Shown: positions 28,777 through 37,652 of the stretch, one piece after another
How the letters are laid out: the number at the start of each line of letters is the position of its first letter
How positions within the stretch are numbered: position 1 is the stretch's first letter
NCBI RefSeq assembly: GCF_018531495.1
Contig: NZ_JAHDTI010000001.1
Coordinates: 1,116,001 to 1,180,000 of the forward strand
DNA: 64,000 bases
Direction: 5' to 3'
From: Nonomuraea sediminis
GTDB lineage: Bacteria; Actinomycetota; Actinomycetes; Streptosporangiales; Streptosporangiaceae
Translations under genes and position numbers: made by a program
Notes under the pieces: model-generated
The model's database searches: none
The model's input: the letters and a program-made list of their open reading frames with translations, nothing else
What the model was told of the DNA's origin: nothing

Positions 28777-31104
28777 ATGACTGCGACGACCAGCAGCGCC
28801 TCTCGCCGGCAGCAGATAGTCAGGCTGCCGGCCGAGGTGACCAGCTTCGTAGGGCGTCGGCACGAGGTGGCCGAGGTCAAACGTCGCCTGTCCATGTCGC
28901 GTGCGGTGACGCTGACGGGTGCCGGCGGCGTCGGCAAGACGCGGCTCGCGCTGCACGTCGCTCTGGAGGTGGCGCGCGACTTCCGGGGCGGCGTCTGGTT
29001 CGTGGAGCTGGCCGCGGTGGAGAACCCGGACGTGCTCCCCCAGATCCTGATCGAGGCCCTGGAGATCCGCGACCACAGCCGCAGTTCACCCGTGGACGTG
29101 CTCGCGGAGTACCTGCGGGACAGGCGGGCTCTGATCATCCTGGACAACTGCGAGCACCTGGTGCACGAGTGCGCGGTGCTGGCCGAGACGCTGCTGCGCC
29201 GCGCGCCCGAGCTGCGGATCCTGTCCACGAGCCGGGAGGCGCTCAGCTTCGCGGGCGAGCAGACGCTGGCGGTTCCGACGCTTCCGCTGCCCGACCTCGA
29301 CGGCGCGAACGTGCCGGCCGAGGAGCTGGCCCAGGGTGACGCGGTCTGCCTGTTCGCCGAGCGGGCCAGGGCGGTCCTGCCCACGTTCGCCATCACCGAG
29401 GACAACAAGAACGTGGTCGTCGGCATCTGCCGGCGGCTGGACGGGCTGCCCCTCGGCATCGAGCTGGCCGCGGTCAGGCTGCGGGCGCTGTCGGTGCACC
29501 AGCTGTACGAGCGGCTGGACGACAGGTTCCGGTTGCTGACCGCCGGGTCGCGGGCCGTGCTGCCGCGCCACCAGACGCTCCGCGCGCTGATCGACTGGAG
29601 TCACGCCCTGTGCTCGGAGAAGGAGCAGCTGATGTGGGCCCGCGTGTCGGTGTTCGCGGGCGGGCTGGACCTGGAGGGGGCCGAGGCGGTCTGCTCCTTC
29701 GGCGGCATCGAGCGCGAGGAGGTCATCGAGCTGGTGAGCGGCCTGGTGGACAAGTCGGTCCTGATCCGGGAGGAGCACGGGTCGCGAGCGCGCTACCGGA
29801 TGCTGGAGATCATCCGCCAGTACGGCCTGGAGAGGCTCGCCGACAGCGGCGAGGCGGCTCAGGTGCAGCAGCGGCACCGCGACTACTACAAGGCGCTGGC
29901 CGCCGAGGGACGGGAGCAGCTGTTCGGGCCTTCGCAGGTGGCCTGGTTCGCCAGGTTGCAACTGGAGCACGCCAACCTGCACGTCGCCCTCGAGCGGTTC
30001 TTCGACACGCCCTCGGACGCCGCCGCCGGCCTCGACATGGTCGCCGACCTCCTCTACCACTGGATCAGCGGCTTCTACCTGCGCGACGGCCGCCTGTGGC
30101 TGGATCGAGGGCTCGCCGCCACCCCGGAGCCGAGCGAGGTACGCGCGCGGGCGCTGTGGGCCAACGCCTGGCTGACCATCATCCAGGCCGACACCGCCTC
30201 GGCCACCAGGATGCTGGAGGAGAGCCGGTCCATCGGGGAGAAGCTGGGGCTCTCGCCGGTCCTCGCCTACGTGGCGCTCTTCTGCGGGATGATCGCCATG
30301 TACGGCGGCGACTCGGACGCGGCCATCGCGCACTACCAGGAGGCCCTGGAGCGGCACCGGGCCAACGACGACCCCGTGGGCACGGCGCTGGCGCTCATCC
30401 GGCTGTCGATGGCCCACTCCTTCCGCGGCGACTCGCCGACCGCCGTCGCGCTGGGCGAGGAGTGCCTGGCCGTGTGCGACGCCCACGAGGAGGGCTGGCA
30501 CAAGGCGTACATGATGATGGCGCTCGGCCTTGAGGTCTGGCGCCAGGGCGACACCGAGCGCGCGACCAAGCTCGAGACGCAGAGCCTGACCTTCAATCGC
30601 GCGCTCGACGATCCGCTGGGGGTCGGCGTCAACCTGGAGGTGCTGGCCTGGATCGCCGCCACCGACAAGCAGTACCGGCGGGCGGCGGAGCTGCTCGGCA
30701 TCCTGGAGACCATCTGGCACGCGATCGGGGCGCCGCTCTCCGGGTACGGGCACCTGGCGCGATACCACGACGAATGTGTGGCCATGACCGTCAAGGCGCT
30801 GGGCGACGCGGCGTTCGCCGCCGCGTTCAAGCGGGGCGCCCGGCTCTCCTACGGCGACGCGCTCGCCTACGCGCTCCAGGAGGACAAGCGCGTGGACGAG
30901 CGGTCTGCGACGCCGCTGACCCCGCGGGAGACGGAGATCGCCCAACTCGTGGCCCAGGGGTTGACCAACAAGGAGATCGCCGCCTCCCTGGTCATCTCGC
31001 AGCGCACCGCGGAGGGGCATATAGAGCACATACTTAGCAAGCTCGGCTATCGCTCCCGGGCCCAGATCGCCGTCTGGGTGAAGGAGCAGGACCGTCCTGA
31101 CTAG
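28777..31104 (+). CDS. LuxR-type STAND ATPase transcriptional regulator, divergent paralogue
   Basis: A 775-residue protein with the same architecture and length as the gene at 26294-28621. It has FVGRRHEVAEVKRRL near residue 24, Walker A GAGGVGKTR, Walker B LIILDNCEHLVHEC, sensor ILSTSREALSF, TPR-like helical repeats and a C-terminal LuxR helix-turn-helix (LTPRETEIAQLVAQGLTNKEIA, RTAEGHIEHILSKLGY). It is transcribed away from that paralogue, so the two probably arose by inverted duplication and may cross-regulate through the 155-bp gap. Ligand and targets are not known. ATG at 28777 is supported by the match of the N terminus to the paralogues. Confidence 0.88.
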   Translation: MTATTSSASRRQQIVRLPAEVTSFVGRRHEVAEVKRRLSMSRAVTLTGAGGVGKTRLALHVALEVARDFRGGVWFVELAAVENPDVLPQILIEALEIRDHSRSSPVDVLAEYLRDRRALIILDNCEHLVHECAVLAETLLRRAPELRILSTSREALSFAGEQTLAVPTLPLPDLDGANVPAEELAQGDAVCLFAERARAVLPTFAITEDNKNVVVGICRRLDGLPLGIELAAVRLRALSVHQLYERLDDRFRLLTAGSRAVLPRHQTLRALIDWSHALCSEKEQLMWARVSVFAGGLDLEGAEAVCSFGGIEREEVIELVSGLVDKSVLIREEHGSRARYRMLEIIRQYGLERLADSGEAAQVQQRHRDYYKALAAEGREQLFGPSQVAWFARLQLEHANLHVALERFFDTPSDAAAGLDMVADLLYHWISGFYLRDGRLWLDRGLAATPEPSEVRARALWANAWLTIIQADTASATRMLEESRSIGEKLGLSPVLAYVALFCGMIAMYGGDSDAAIAHYQEALERHRANDDPVGTALALIRLSMAHSFRGDSPTAVALGEECLAVCDAHEEGWHKAYMMMALGLEVWRQGDTERATKLETQSLTFNRALDDPLGVGVNLEVLAWIAATDKQYRRAAELLGILETIWHAIGAPLSGYGHLARYHDECVAMTVKALGDAAFAAAFKRGARLSYGDALAYALQEDKRVDERSATPLTPRETEIAQLVAQGLTNKEIAASLVISQRTAEGHIEHILSKLGYRSRAQIAVWVKEQDRPD

Positions 31105-31217
31105 TACGGCTTAGTACGGCAGGGGCCGTCCCGACGGAGTTCGCAGGTCAGGAGTGTCGGAGCCGGTCGGCCTGCGGGTCTTGCGGATCCGGATTCTTCT
31201 CACGCTCACGATTCCGT

Positions 31218-31652
31218 TCATGCTGTCACCGGAGTGGGAAGCTCGAACCACACGATCTTCCCCTCGGCTGTTCGGGCAGTACCCCAGCAGCAGGCCAGAC
31301 CGGCCAGCAGCAGGTGCTCGCGCCCCACGCGGAGCCGGAGCCGTACCGGATCGGCCTGCTCGACCTCGCAGCGCAGCAACCCGTCCTCGGCGGTGAGCAT
31401 GAGCCGGATCCTGTCGCGGCTGTGCCGTACAGCGTTGGTCACCAGCTCAGTGACGAGCAACTCGGCCGCGGACACGCAGTCGTGCAGGCCCCAGAGCGCC
31501 AGCCGGCTACGGGTGATGCGCTGTGCCATGATCACCGCGGCGGCCCCGGATGCGAGCACCCAGGACGCCGTCCGGCCCGACCCATCGTCGTCCGCGTCGT
31601 CGAACAGGCCGTCGGCCGGCTCCACGAGCTGGGTGGGCGGCGTGAGTCTCAT
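31218..31652 (-). CDS. ATP-binding protein, GHKL anti-sigma factor type
   Basis: A 144-residue GHKL/HATPase_c protein of the RsbW-like class abundant in streptomycetes and relatives. The N-box ELLVTELVTNAVRHS lies at about residues 65-79, and AGLACCWGTARTAEGKIVWFEL near the C terminus matches the family ending. RsbW-type proteins bind sigma factors and phosphorylate anti-anti-sigma proteins; many actinobacterial copies have unknown partners. ATG at 31652 is chosen because it overlaps the TGA of the DUF5999 gene (ATGA) and the N-terminal extension upstream lacks domain-like sequence. It is convergent with the LuxR regulator upstream of it. Confidence 0.85.
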   Translation of the reverse strand: MRLTPPTQLVEPADGLFDDADDDGSGRTASWVLASGAAAVIMAQRITRSRLALWGLHDCVSAAELLVTELVTNAVRHSRDRIRLMLTAEDGLLRCEVEQADPVRLRLRVGREHLLLAGLACCWGTARTAEGKIVWFELPTPVTA

Positions 31653-31843
31653 GCCGTCCTCCCTGCGAGCACGGGCTCGGCGGAGCGGCTGGTGCCGTCG
31701 GGAAGCAACTCGCCGGCGTCGTCGAAGAGGACGACACCGTTGCAGAGCAGCCCCCATCCCTGTTCCGGATGGAACGCCACCAGGCGTGCGGAGTCGTGGT
31801 CGGGAGCGTCCGCGGGCGGACACTGTGGCCGGTGCTGGCACAT
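31649..31843 (-). CDS. DUF5999 small protein
   Basis: A 64-residue protein beginning MCQHRPQCPPADAPD and containing HPEQGWGLLCNGVVLFDDAGELLPDG, which matches actinobacterial DUF5999 as I recall it. Four Cys/His-type residues at the N terminus (Cys2, His4, Cys8, His16) suggest a metal site, but this is unproven. Genes of this family often sit beside GHKL anti-sigma genes and helix-turn-helix/DUF397 pairs, and here the stop overlaps the anti-sigma start. Function is unknown. Confidence 0.8.
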   Translation of the reverse strand: MCQHRPQCPPADAPDHDSARLVAFHPEQGWGLLCNGVVLFDDAGELLPDGTSRSAEPVLAGRTA

Positions 31844-31933
31844 GGCCCTTCACCCTTCTCGGTTGGTGAGCTCATGTCTAGGCCTCAGCTTGCCCCGGGG
31901 GCACCCACCAGCGAGACGGGATAAATCCCCATA

Positions 31934-31963
31934 TAGGTACCCCTTACGTAGTGCGTAGGTACC
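31934..31963. promoter_or_regulatory. Two TAGGTACC direct repeats 22 bp apart
   Basis: TAGGTACC occurs at 31934-31941 and again at 31956-31963, exactly two helical turns apart, in the upstream region of the DUF5999/anti-sigma pair. The second copy is extended to the palindrome TAGGTACCTA. A short GGGA-TAAA-TCCC inverted repeat lies next to it at 31917-31928. The spacing fits a dimeric regulator binding one DNA face; which regulator is unknown. Confidence 0.5.
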
Positions 31964-31971
31964 TAGGGATG

Positions 31972-34326
31972 TCACAACGGGTTCTTGACCACTGTCCCAG
32001 GGATCCAGGCGCCGAAAACGTCGACCTCGACGCGGGTGCCGGGGTCCGCCTCCAGGTAGGCGTAGGCGATCGACCTGCGCGCGGTGTATCCGTAGCCGCC
32101 CGAGGTGACCCGGCCCACCACCTGGCCGTCCACCCGGACGGCCTCGTTGCCCAGGGCGACCGCCCGCGGGTCGTCGAGCGTGAGGCAGCGCAGGCGGCGC
32201 GCCGGGGCGGGGTCCAGGGCGTCCCTGCCGAGGAACTCCTTGTCCGGCTTGACGCAGAAGCCCAGCCCCGCCTCGTAGGGCGTGGTCTCGGGCCCGATGT
32301 CGGCGCCCCAGACCCGGTAGCCCTTCTCCAGGCGCAGGCTGTCGATCGCCTTGTACCCGCCCGCCACCAGGCCGTGGGGCTCGCCGCCCGCCCACAGGGT
32401 CTGCCACAGGGCTATGCCGTACTCGCTGGAGCAGTACAGCTCCCAGCCGTGCTCGCCGACGAACGTCACCCGCATGGCCAGCACCGGCACGTCGCCCACG
32501 GTGATCTCGCGGGAGGTCATGAAGGCGAAGTCCAGCGGATCGGGCGTCAGCGCGGACAGGATGTCGTGCGCCCGCGGCCCCCACAGGGCGAAGCAGGCGT
32601 ACTGGCCCGTCACGTCGGCGATCCGCACGTCCGCGCCGCGCAGTCGGGCCTGCTTGCGCAGCCAGCCCAGGTCGTGCGAGCCGAACGCGGTGCCGGTGAT
32701 GATCAGGAACTCGTGCTCGCCGCGGCGGGTGACCGTGAAGTCGCACTCGATGCCGCCGCGCCGGTTGAGGGCCTGGGTGTAGGTGACGGCGCCCACGTCG
32801 CGGGCCACCCGGTTGTCGCACACCCACTCCAGCAGCGAGGCCGCGTCAGGGCCGGTGACCTCGATCTTGGCGAAGGACGTCTCGTCGAACAGGCCTGCCG
32901 TCCGCCTGGTGGCCCGGTGCTCGGCGCCGATCGCGGGCGACCAGTGGCGCCCCGCCCAGCCTCCCGGCCGCTCGTCCTCGCCCTGGGCGCCGTTGGTCTC
33001 GTAGTAGTTGACCCGTTCCCACCCGGACTTCTCGCCGAAGCTGGCGCCGTGGCGGGTGTGCCAGCCGTACACCGGGGAGAGCCGCAGCGGGCGGCCCGCC
33101 GAGCGCTCGTGGCCGGGGTAGCGGATGTCGTAGTAGGTCTCGTAGTTCTCGATCGAGCGCTTCAGCGTGAACGACGGCGAGCGGTACTGGCGGCCGAAGC
33201 GGCGGATGTCCATGTGCCAGACGTCCAGCGACGGCTCGCCCTCGACGATCCACTCGGCCATCACCATGCCGATGCCGCCGGCGCCCGCGATGCCGTGCGC
33301 GCAGAAGCCGGCCGCCACGTACAGGCCGCCGACCTCGGTCTCGCCCAGGCAGAACTCGTTGTCGGGGGTGAACGCCTCCGGGCCGTTGATCATCTTGCGG
33401 ATGCCGACCTCGGCCATCGCCGGGACCCGGATCAGCGAGTTCTCGGAGATCTCCGCGAACCTGTCCCAGTCCTCGGGCAGCAGCCGCCCGTTGAAGTCGG
33501 CCGGGATCGCGTCGTAGCGGTCGAAATCGGTGGTCCACGGCGCGCAGTGACGCTCGTAGCCGCCCATGACCAGGCCCTGGACCTCCTGCCGGTAGTACAC
33601 GAGCAGGTCGGGGTCGCGCAGGGTGGGCAGCTTGCCGTACTCGTGGAAACCCTCGGTCACCACGTACTGGTGCGACATCGGCACGATCGGGATCCGCACC
33701 CCGGCCATCCGCCCGATCTCGGCGGCGAACATGCCGCCGCAGTTGACCACGATCTCGCAGTCGATCTCGCCCTGGTCGGTCCGCACCCGGGTGACCCGGC
33801 CGTCGCGCACGTCGATGCCCACCACCCGGGTGCCGGTCATGAACCTGGCGCCGCCCTTGCGGGCCGCGGCGGCCAGCGCGTAGCACAGCTGCGAGGGGTC
33901 GATCTGGCCGTCGGTGGGCAGGTAGGCGGCGCCGACCACGCCGGCGGGGTCCATCAGCGGGAACAGCTCGACCGCCTCGGCCACCGAGATCTCCTCCAGC
34001 GGCAGCCCGAAGGTGCGGGCCCAGCCGATCTGGCGGCGGATCTCCTCCATCCGCTCCGGCGTGGAGGCCAGCTTGATGCCGCCGCACTCGGTCCAGCCGG
34101 CGTCCAGTTTGCGGTAGAGGTCGACGGAGTGCTGGTTCATCCTGGTCAGCGTCGGGTCGGCGCGCAGCTGGCCGACCAGGCCCGCAGAATGGAAGGTGGA
34201 GCCGCTGGTCAGCTCGTCGCGCTCGAGCACGAGCACGTCGTGCTCGCCGAGCTCCGTCAGGTGGTAGGCGACGCTGGCACCGCCCACGCCGCCACCGATG
34301 ATCACGATGCGCGCCGAATCGCTCAT
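31972..34326 (-). CDS. Sarcosine/dimethylglycine dehydrogenase-like FAD-GcvT protein
   Basis: A 784-residue flavoprotein combining an N-terminal DAO oxidoreductase (GGGVGGASVAYHL, residues 10-22), an FAO_M middle segment, and C-terminal GcvT folate-binding and GcvT_C domains. The STFHSAGLVG segment aligns with the region where dimethylglycine and sarcosine dehydrogenases attach FAD to His; whether the bond forms is inferred. The family demethylates N-methylglycines and hands the one-carbon unit to tetrahydrofolate. ATG at 34326 directly precedes the FAD motif. It is divergent from a choline kinase-like gene across 104 bp, which hints at choline-derived methylamine use. Confidence 0.87.
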   Translation of the reverse strand: MSDSARIVIIGGGVGGASVAYHLTELGEHDVLVLERDELTSGSTFHSAGLVGQLRADPTLTRMNQHSVDLYRKLDAGWTECGGIKLASTPERMEEIRRQIGWARTFGLPLEEISVAEAVELFPLMDPAGVVGAAYLPTDGQIDPSQLCYALAAAARKGGARFMTGTRVVGIDVRDGRVTRVRTDQGEIDCEIVVNCGGMFAAEIGRMAGVRIPIVPMSHQYVVTEGFHEYGKLPTLRDPDLLVYYRQEVQGLVMGGYERHCAPWTTDFDRYDAIPADFNGRLLPEDWDRFAEISENSLIRVPAMAEVGIRKMINGPEAFTPDNEFCLGETEVGGLYVAAGFCAHGIAGAGGIGMVMAEWIVEGEPSLDVWHMDIRRFGRQYRSPSFTLKRSIENYETYYDIRYPGHERSAGRPLRLSPVYGWHTRHGASFGEKSGWERVNYYETNGAQGEDERPGGWAGRHWSPAIGAEHRATRRTAGLFDETSFAKIEVTGPDAASLLEWVCDNRVARDVGAVTYTQALNRRGGIECDFTVTRRGEHEFLIITGTAFGSHDLGWLRKQARLRGADVRIADVTGQYACFALWGPRAHDILSALTPDPLDFAFMTSREITVGDVPVLAMRVTFVGEHGWELYCSSEYGIALWQTLWAGGEPHGLVAGGYKAIDSLRLEKGYRVWGADIGPETTPYEAGLGFCVKPDKEFLGRDALDPAPARRLRCLTLDDPRAVALGNEAVRVDGQVVGRVTSGGYGYTARRSIAYAYLEADPGTRVEVDVFGAWIPGTVVKNPL

Positions 34327-34430
34327 GGGGGTGAGGCTAACCCGACACGCCAAAAAGGTCTAGACCGTTTACGGCCCGCCGCCCGTGCTCTACGATCCCC
34401 GGTCAAGCACGCGTCCCTTTGGAGCCGCCC

Positions 34431-35336
34431 ATGCACGTGCCCGAGGTCCTCGACCGGATCCCGCTGCTGTCCGGCTCGCCCAGAGCCGTCGAGGAGCTGC
34501 CCGGCGGGCTGACGAACCGGAACTACAAGGTGACCGTGCCCGGCGGCGTCTTCGTGGCGCGCGTGTCGGCCAGCGAGACGTCGCTGCTGGCGATCGACAG
34601 GGACGCCGAGCACCACAACACCATGGCCGCCGCCGAGGCGGGCGTAGGCGCGCCGGTGCACGCCTACCTGCCGGAGGAGGGCGTGCTCGTGGTGGGCTTC
34701 CTCCCCGGGCGGACCTTCACCGTGGACGACCTGCGCGACTCGGCCAACCTGCCCCGGGTGGCCGAGGCGTGCCGGCGGCTGCACGCGGGGCCCAGGTTCC
34801 GCGGGACGTTCGACATGTTCGAGCTCCAGCGCCACTACCTCACCATCGTCCAGTCACGAAACTTCCGCCTCCCCGCCAAATATCTGGACTTCATGGAAGA
34901 TGTTGGAAAAATCAGGAAAGCGTTGGCGGTGCGGGACGAGGGGACCGTCCCCTGCAACAACGACCTGCTGCCCGGCAACTTCATCGACGACGGCGAGCGG
35001 CTCTGGCTGATCGACTACGAGTACTCGGGCAACGGCGACGCCTGCTTCGAGCTCGGCAACATCTGGAGCGAGTCGAACCTCACGCTCGACCAGCTCGAGG
35101 AGCTCGTCACGGCCTACTACGGCCGCCGCCTGCGCAACAGGATCGCCCGGGCGCGGCTGCTCGGCCTGATGTCCAAGTACGGCTGGACGCTGTGGGCCTC
35201 CATCCAGGACGGCGCCAACCAGGATCTCGACTTCGACTTCTGGTCGTGGGGGATGGAGAAGTACGAGCGGGCGGTGACCGAGTTCACCGGTTCTGGCCTG
35301 CCGTACCTCCTGGAGGAGGCGGTGCGGGCAGACTGA
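34431..35336 (+). CDS. Choline/ethanolamine kinase-like phosphotransferase
   Basis: A 301-residue protein of the APH/choline kinase superfamily. The Brenner-type catalytic motif reads CNNDLLPGNF (about residues 185-194) followed by the metal-binding IDYEYSGNGDACFELGN, both typical of choline kinases and LicA. The usual His before the catalytic Asp is Asn here. ELPGGLTNRNYKV near residue 23 fits the nucleotide-binding N lobe. Choline, ethanolamine or an amino alcohol is a likely substrate, supported by the divergent sarcosine dehydrogenase-like gene. ATG at 34431, preceded by GGAG, is preferred to an upstream TTG at 34419. Confidence 0.82.
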   Translation: MHVPEVLDRIPLLSGSPRAVEELPGGLTNRNYKVTVPGGVFVARVSASETSLLAIDRDAEHHNTMAAAEAGVGAPVHAYLPEEGVLVVGFLPGRTFTVDDLRDSANLPRVAEACRRLHAGPRFRGTFDMFELQRHYLTIVQSRNFRLPAKYLDFMEDVGKIRKALAVRDEGTVPCNNDLLPGNFIDDGERLWLIDYEYSGNGDACFELGNIWSESNLTLDQLEELVTAYYGRRLRNRIARARLLGLMSKYGWTLWASIQDGANQDLDFDFWSWGMEKYERAVTEFTGSGLPYLLEEAVRAD

Positions 35337-35340
35337 AGGT

Positions 35341-35952
35341 ATGTTCGCCGCTCTGACCGGGCTGGGCCTGTCGACCGCCGCCGGGCTCAACGCCTACATC
35401 CCGCTGCTGATCGTGGGTGTGCTGGCCAACCTCACCGACAAGGTCAAGCTGCCCGACGGCTACGCCTGGCTGTCCAACTGGGGCGTGCTGGCCGTGATCG
35501 CGGTGCTGCTGGTCGCGGAGATGGTGCTGGACAAGGTCCCCGCCGTCGACTCGGTCAACGACACGATCCAGACCGTGGTACGGCCGGCCGCGGGCGGCGT
35601 GGTCTTCAGCGCCACGAACGCGGCGGCCGCGTTCGAGCACTCCACCTGGATGACGCAGAACCCGTGGGCGGGCTGGCTGCTGGGCATCGTGGTGGCGCTG
35701 CTGGTGCACGCGCTCAAGGCCACCGCCCGGCCGGTGATCAACGTGAGCACGGCCGGGGTGGGCGCGCCCGTGGTCAGCACGGTCGAGGACGTGGGCTCGG
35801 CCGGCGTCAGCCTGATCGCGATCTTCCTGCCGCTGCTGATCATCGTCGTACTGATCGTGCTCGCGGTGTTCGCCTGGTGGGTGCTGAGAAAGGCGCGCCG
35901 CTTCCGCGCGTCCAGAAGGGCTAGCCGCGCACCCAGGCCTCCAGGACGTTGA
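35341..35952 (+). CDS. DUF4126 membrane protein
   Basis: A 203-residue integral membrane protein. About four helices are visible (residues 12-32, 40-62, 112-135 and 155-180), and the TAAGLNAYIPLL start and STAGVGAPVVSTVEDVGSAGVS loop resemble DUF4126. No catalytic residues are recognised. ATG at 35341 lies 4 bp after the kinase stop, so the two genes are probably cotranscribed. Its 3' end, with an Arg/Ser-rich tail, overlaps the convergent hydrolase gene by 32 bp. Confidence 0.75.
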   Translation: MFAALTGLGLSTAAGLNAYIPLLIVGVLANLTDKVKLPDGYAWLSNWGVLAVIAVLLVAEMVLDKVPAVDSVNDTIQTVVRPAAGGVVFSATNAAAAFEHSTWMTQNPWAGWLLGIVVALLVHALKATARPVINVSTAGVGAPVVSTVEDVGSAGVSLIAIFLPLLIIVVLIVLAVFAWWVLRKARRFRASRRASRAPRPPGR

Positions 35953-36715
35953 CGAACTCGCCAGGGCGTTCCTCGTGCAGCCGGTGGCTGGAACCCTCCC
36001 AGCACACCACCTTCGACCCCGGGTCCTTCAGCAGGCCCGCCTCCCAGGCCGCCTGCGCCGGGTCGAACCAGATCGACAGCACCGGGCACCGCCTGCGGGC
36101 CAGGTACTCCTCCGAGGCGGGCCTGGTGCCGATCGAGCCCGGCAGCGTGAACATGCCCTCGAAGGCCTGCGCCAGCACGTGCGGCGCCATGCCGTACAGC
36201 CTGCGCTGGTGCCAGCGCCTGATCACGGCGGGGGTGGCAGCGTTGGTGCACCACTGGTCGATCTGGACGGCCACCGCGTGCGGATGCTCGCCCCGCAGCC
36301 CGGCGACCATCCGCGGGAATCCCCGCGCGACCTGCGCGGACACGCCGTAGCCCGGGTCCACGGCGACGAGCCTGGCCACCCGGTCCGGGTGCTCGACGGC
36401 CAGGATGGACACGACCTGCCCGCCCATCGAGTGGCCGACCGCGACCACGGCCGGGATGCGCAGGTGATCGAGCAGCTCGCGCAGGTCCTCGGCCATCCTG
36501 CGCGGCGTGTTGTCGGCCTCGGGCACCGAAGAGTAGCCGTGCCCGCGCAGGTCCACGGCCACGACCCGGTGCCCGGCGGCCAGCGCGTCCAGGTGCCACG
36601 ACCACTGGTGGGAGTCGGCTCCCCAGCCGTGCACCAGCAGCAGCGGGGGGCCTTCGCCCGCGCCGTCGTCGGTGTAGAAGAGCCTGACGTCGCCGCCGAC
36701 GCTCGCGTACGGCAC
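35921..36715 (-). CDS. Alpha/beta hydrolase
   Basis: A 264-residue alpha/beta hydrolase. The oxyanion-hole segment LLLVHGWGADSHQW is near residues 25-38, the nucleophile elbow GHSMGGQ near 94-100, and a C-terminal catalytic His lies in EGSSHRLHEE near 244-253. The substrate is not determinable; epoxide hydrolase, esterase or haloperoxidase-like roles are possible. GTG at 36715 lies one base after the stop of the lipase-like gene, so the three minus-strand genes SDR - lipase/esterase - hydrolase form a probable operon. Confidence 0.85.
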   Translation of the reverse strand: MPYASVGGDVRLFYTDDGAGEGPPLLLVHGWGADSHQWSWHLDALAAGHRVVAVDLRGHGYSSVPEADNTPRRMAEDLRELLDHLRIPAVVAVGHSMGGQVVSILAVEHPDRVARLVAVDPGYGVSAQVARGFPRMVAGLRGEHPHAVAVQIDQWCTNAATPAVIRRWHQRRLYGMAPHVLAQAFEGMFTLPGSIGTRPASEEYLARRRCPVLSIWFDPAQAAWEAGLLKDPGSKVVCWEGSSHRLHEERPGEFVNVLEAWVRG

Positions 36716-36716
36716 C

Positions 36717-37652
36717 TCAGCCCAGGTTCCTGATCAGGGCGGAGCACGCCAGGTCGGTCGCCTGTTTCGTGGCGGGCAGCAGGTTCCCGGCGAGCGTGAA
36801 GAAGCTGTGGAACATCCCGTCGAAGCGGACGGTCTCCGCCTGGGTGCCCGCCTTCCGCAGGAGCCTGCCGTACTCCTCGCCCTCGTCCCTGAGCGGGTCG
36901 TGCTCGGCGGTGATCACCAGCGCGGGCGGCAGGTCCCCCAGGTCCGCGTGGATCGGCGAACTGTACGGCTCGGCCCTGCGGGAGCGGTCGGGCTGGTAGC
37001 TGTCCCAGAACCAGGCCATGTGATCGGCGGTCAGGAAGTACCCGGTGGCGTTCTCCCTGCAGGAGGCCGAGTCCTGCGCCGCGTCGGTGGCCGGGTAGAT
37101 CAGTAACTGGAAGCGGATGGGCGGTCCCGCCAGGTCGCGGGCCTTCAGGCAGGTGACGGCCGCCAGGTTGCCGCCCGCGCTGTCTCCCGCCACGGCCAGC
37201 CTGGCGGGGTCGGCGCCCAGTTCGGCAGCATGCTCGTGCACCCACACGGTGGCGGCGTAGGCGTCCTCGACCGCGGCCGGGTAGGGGTGCTCGGGGGCCA
37301 GCCGGTAGTCGACGGACACCACCACGGCCCCTGCGCCCCCGCACAGCGTCCGGCACACCCAGTCGTGGGTGTCCAGCGTGCAGATGCTCCACCCGCCGCC
37401 GTGGAAGAACACCACCACGGGCAGCGGGCCCTGCCCGCCGTCGGGCCGGTAGACCCTGATCGGGATGTCGCCCGCCATCCGGTCCTCGACGCTCCGTACG
37501 GCAGGCGGCTCGGCGTCCAGTTTCGGGGCCTGCGCCAGGATCCGGCGCGCCTCGGCGGCGTCGAACACCTCGGTGCCCAGCTTCGGGAAGAACTCGCTCA
37601 TCGCGTCGATGATCGCCCTGGTCATCGCGTCAACCGCCATCGCGCATCCCAT
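36717..37652 (-). CDS. Hormone-sensitive lipase-type alpha/beta hydrolase
   Basis: A 311-residue esterase/lipase of the HSL family. Visible motifs are HGGGWSICT (oxyanion hole, about residues 84-92), GDSAGGNLA with the nucleophile Ser (about 156-164) and HDPLRDEGEEYGRLLRKAG with the catalytic Asp. A His follows in RFDGMFHSFFTL. These enzymes hydrolyse short acyl esters. The start is uncertain between ATG at 37652 and ATG at 37640; both overlap the end of the SDR gene. The following hydrolase starts one base after its stop. Confidence 0.85.
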   Translation of the reverse strand: MGCAMAVDAMTRAIIDAMSEFFPKLGTEVFDAAEARRILAQAPKLDAEPPAVRSVEDRMAGDIPIRVYRPDGGQGPLPVVVFFHGGGWSICTLDTHDWVCRTLCGGAGAVVVSVDYRLAPEHPYPAAVEDAYAATVWVHEHAAELGADPARLAVAGDSAGGNLAAVTCLKARDLAGPPIRFQLLIYPATDAAQDSASCRENATGYFLTADHMAWFWDSYQPDRSRRAEPYSSPIHADLGDLPPALVITAEHDPLRDEGEEYGRLLRKAGTQAETVRFDGMFHSFFTLAGNLLPATKQATDLACSALIRNLG

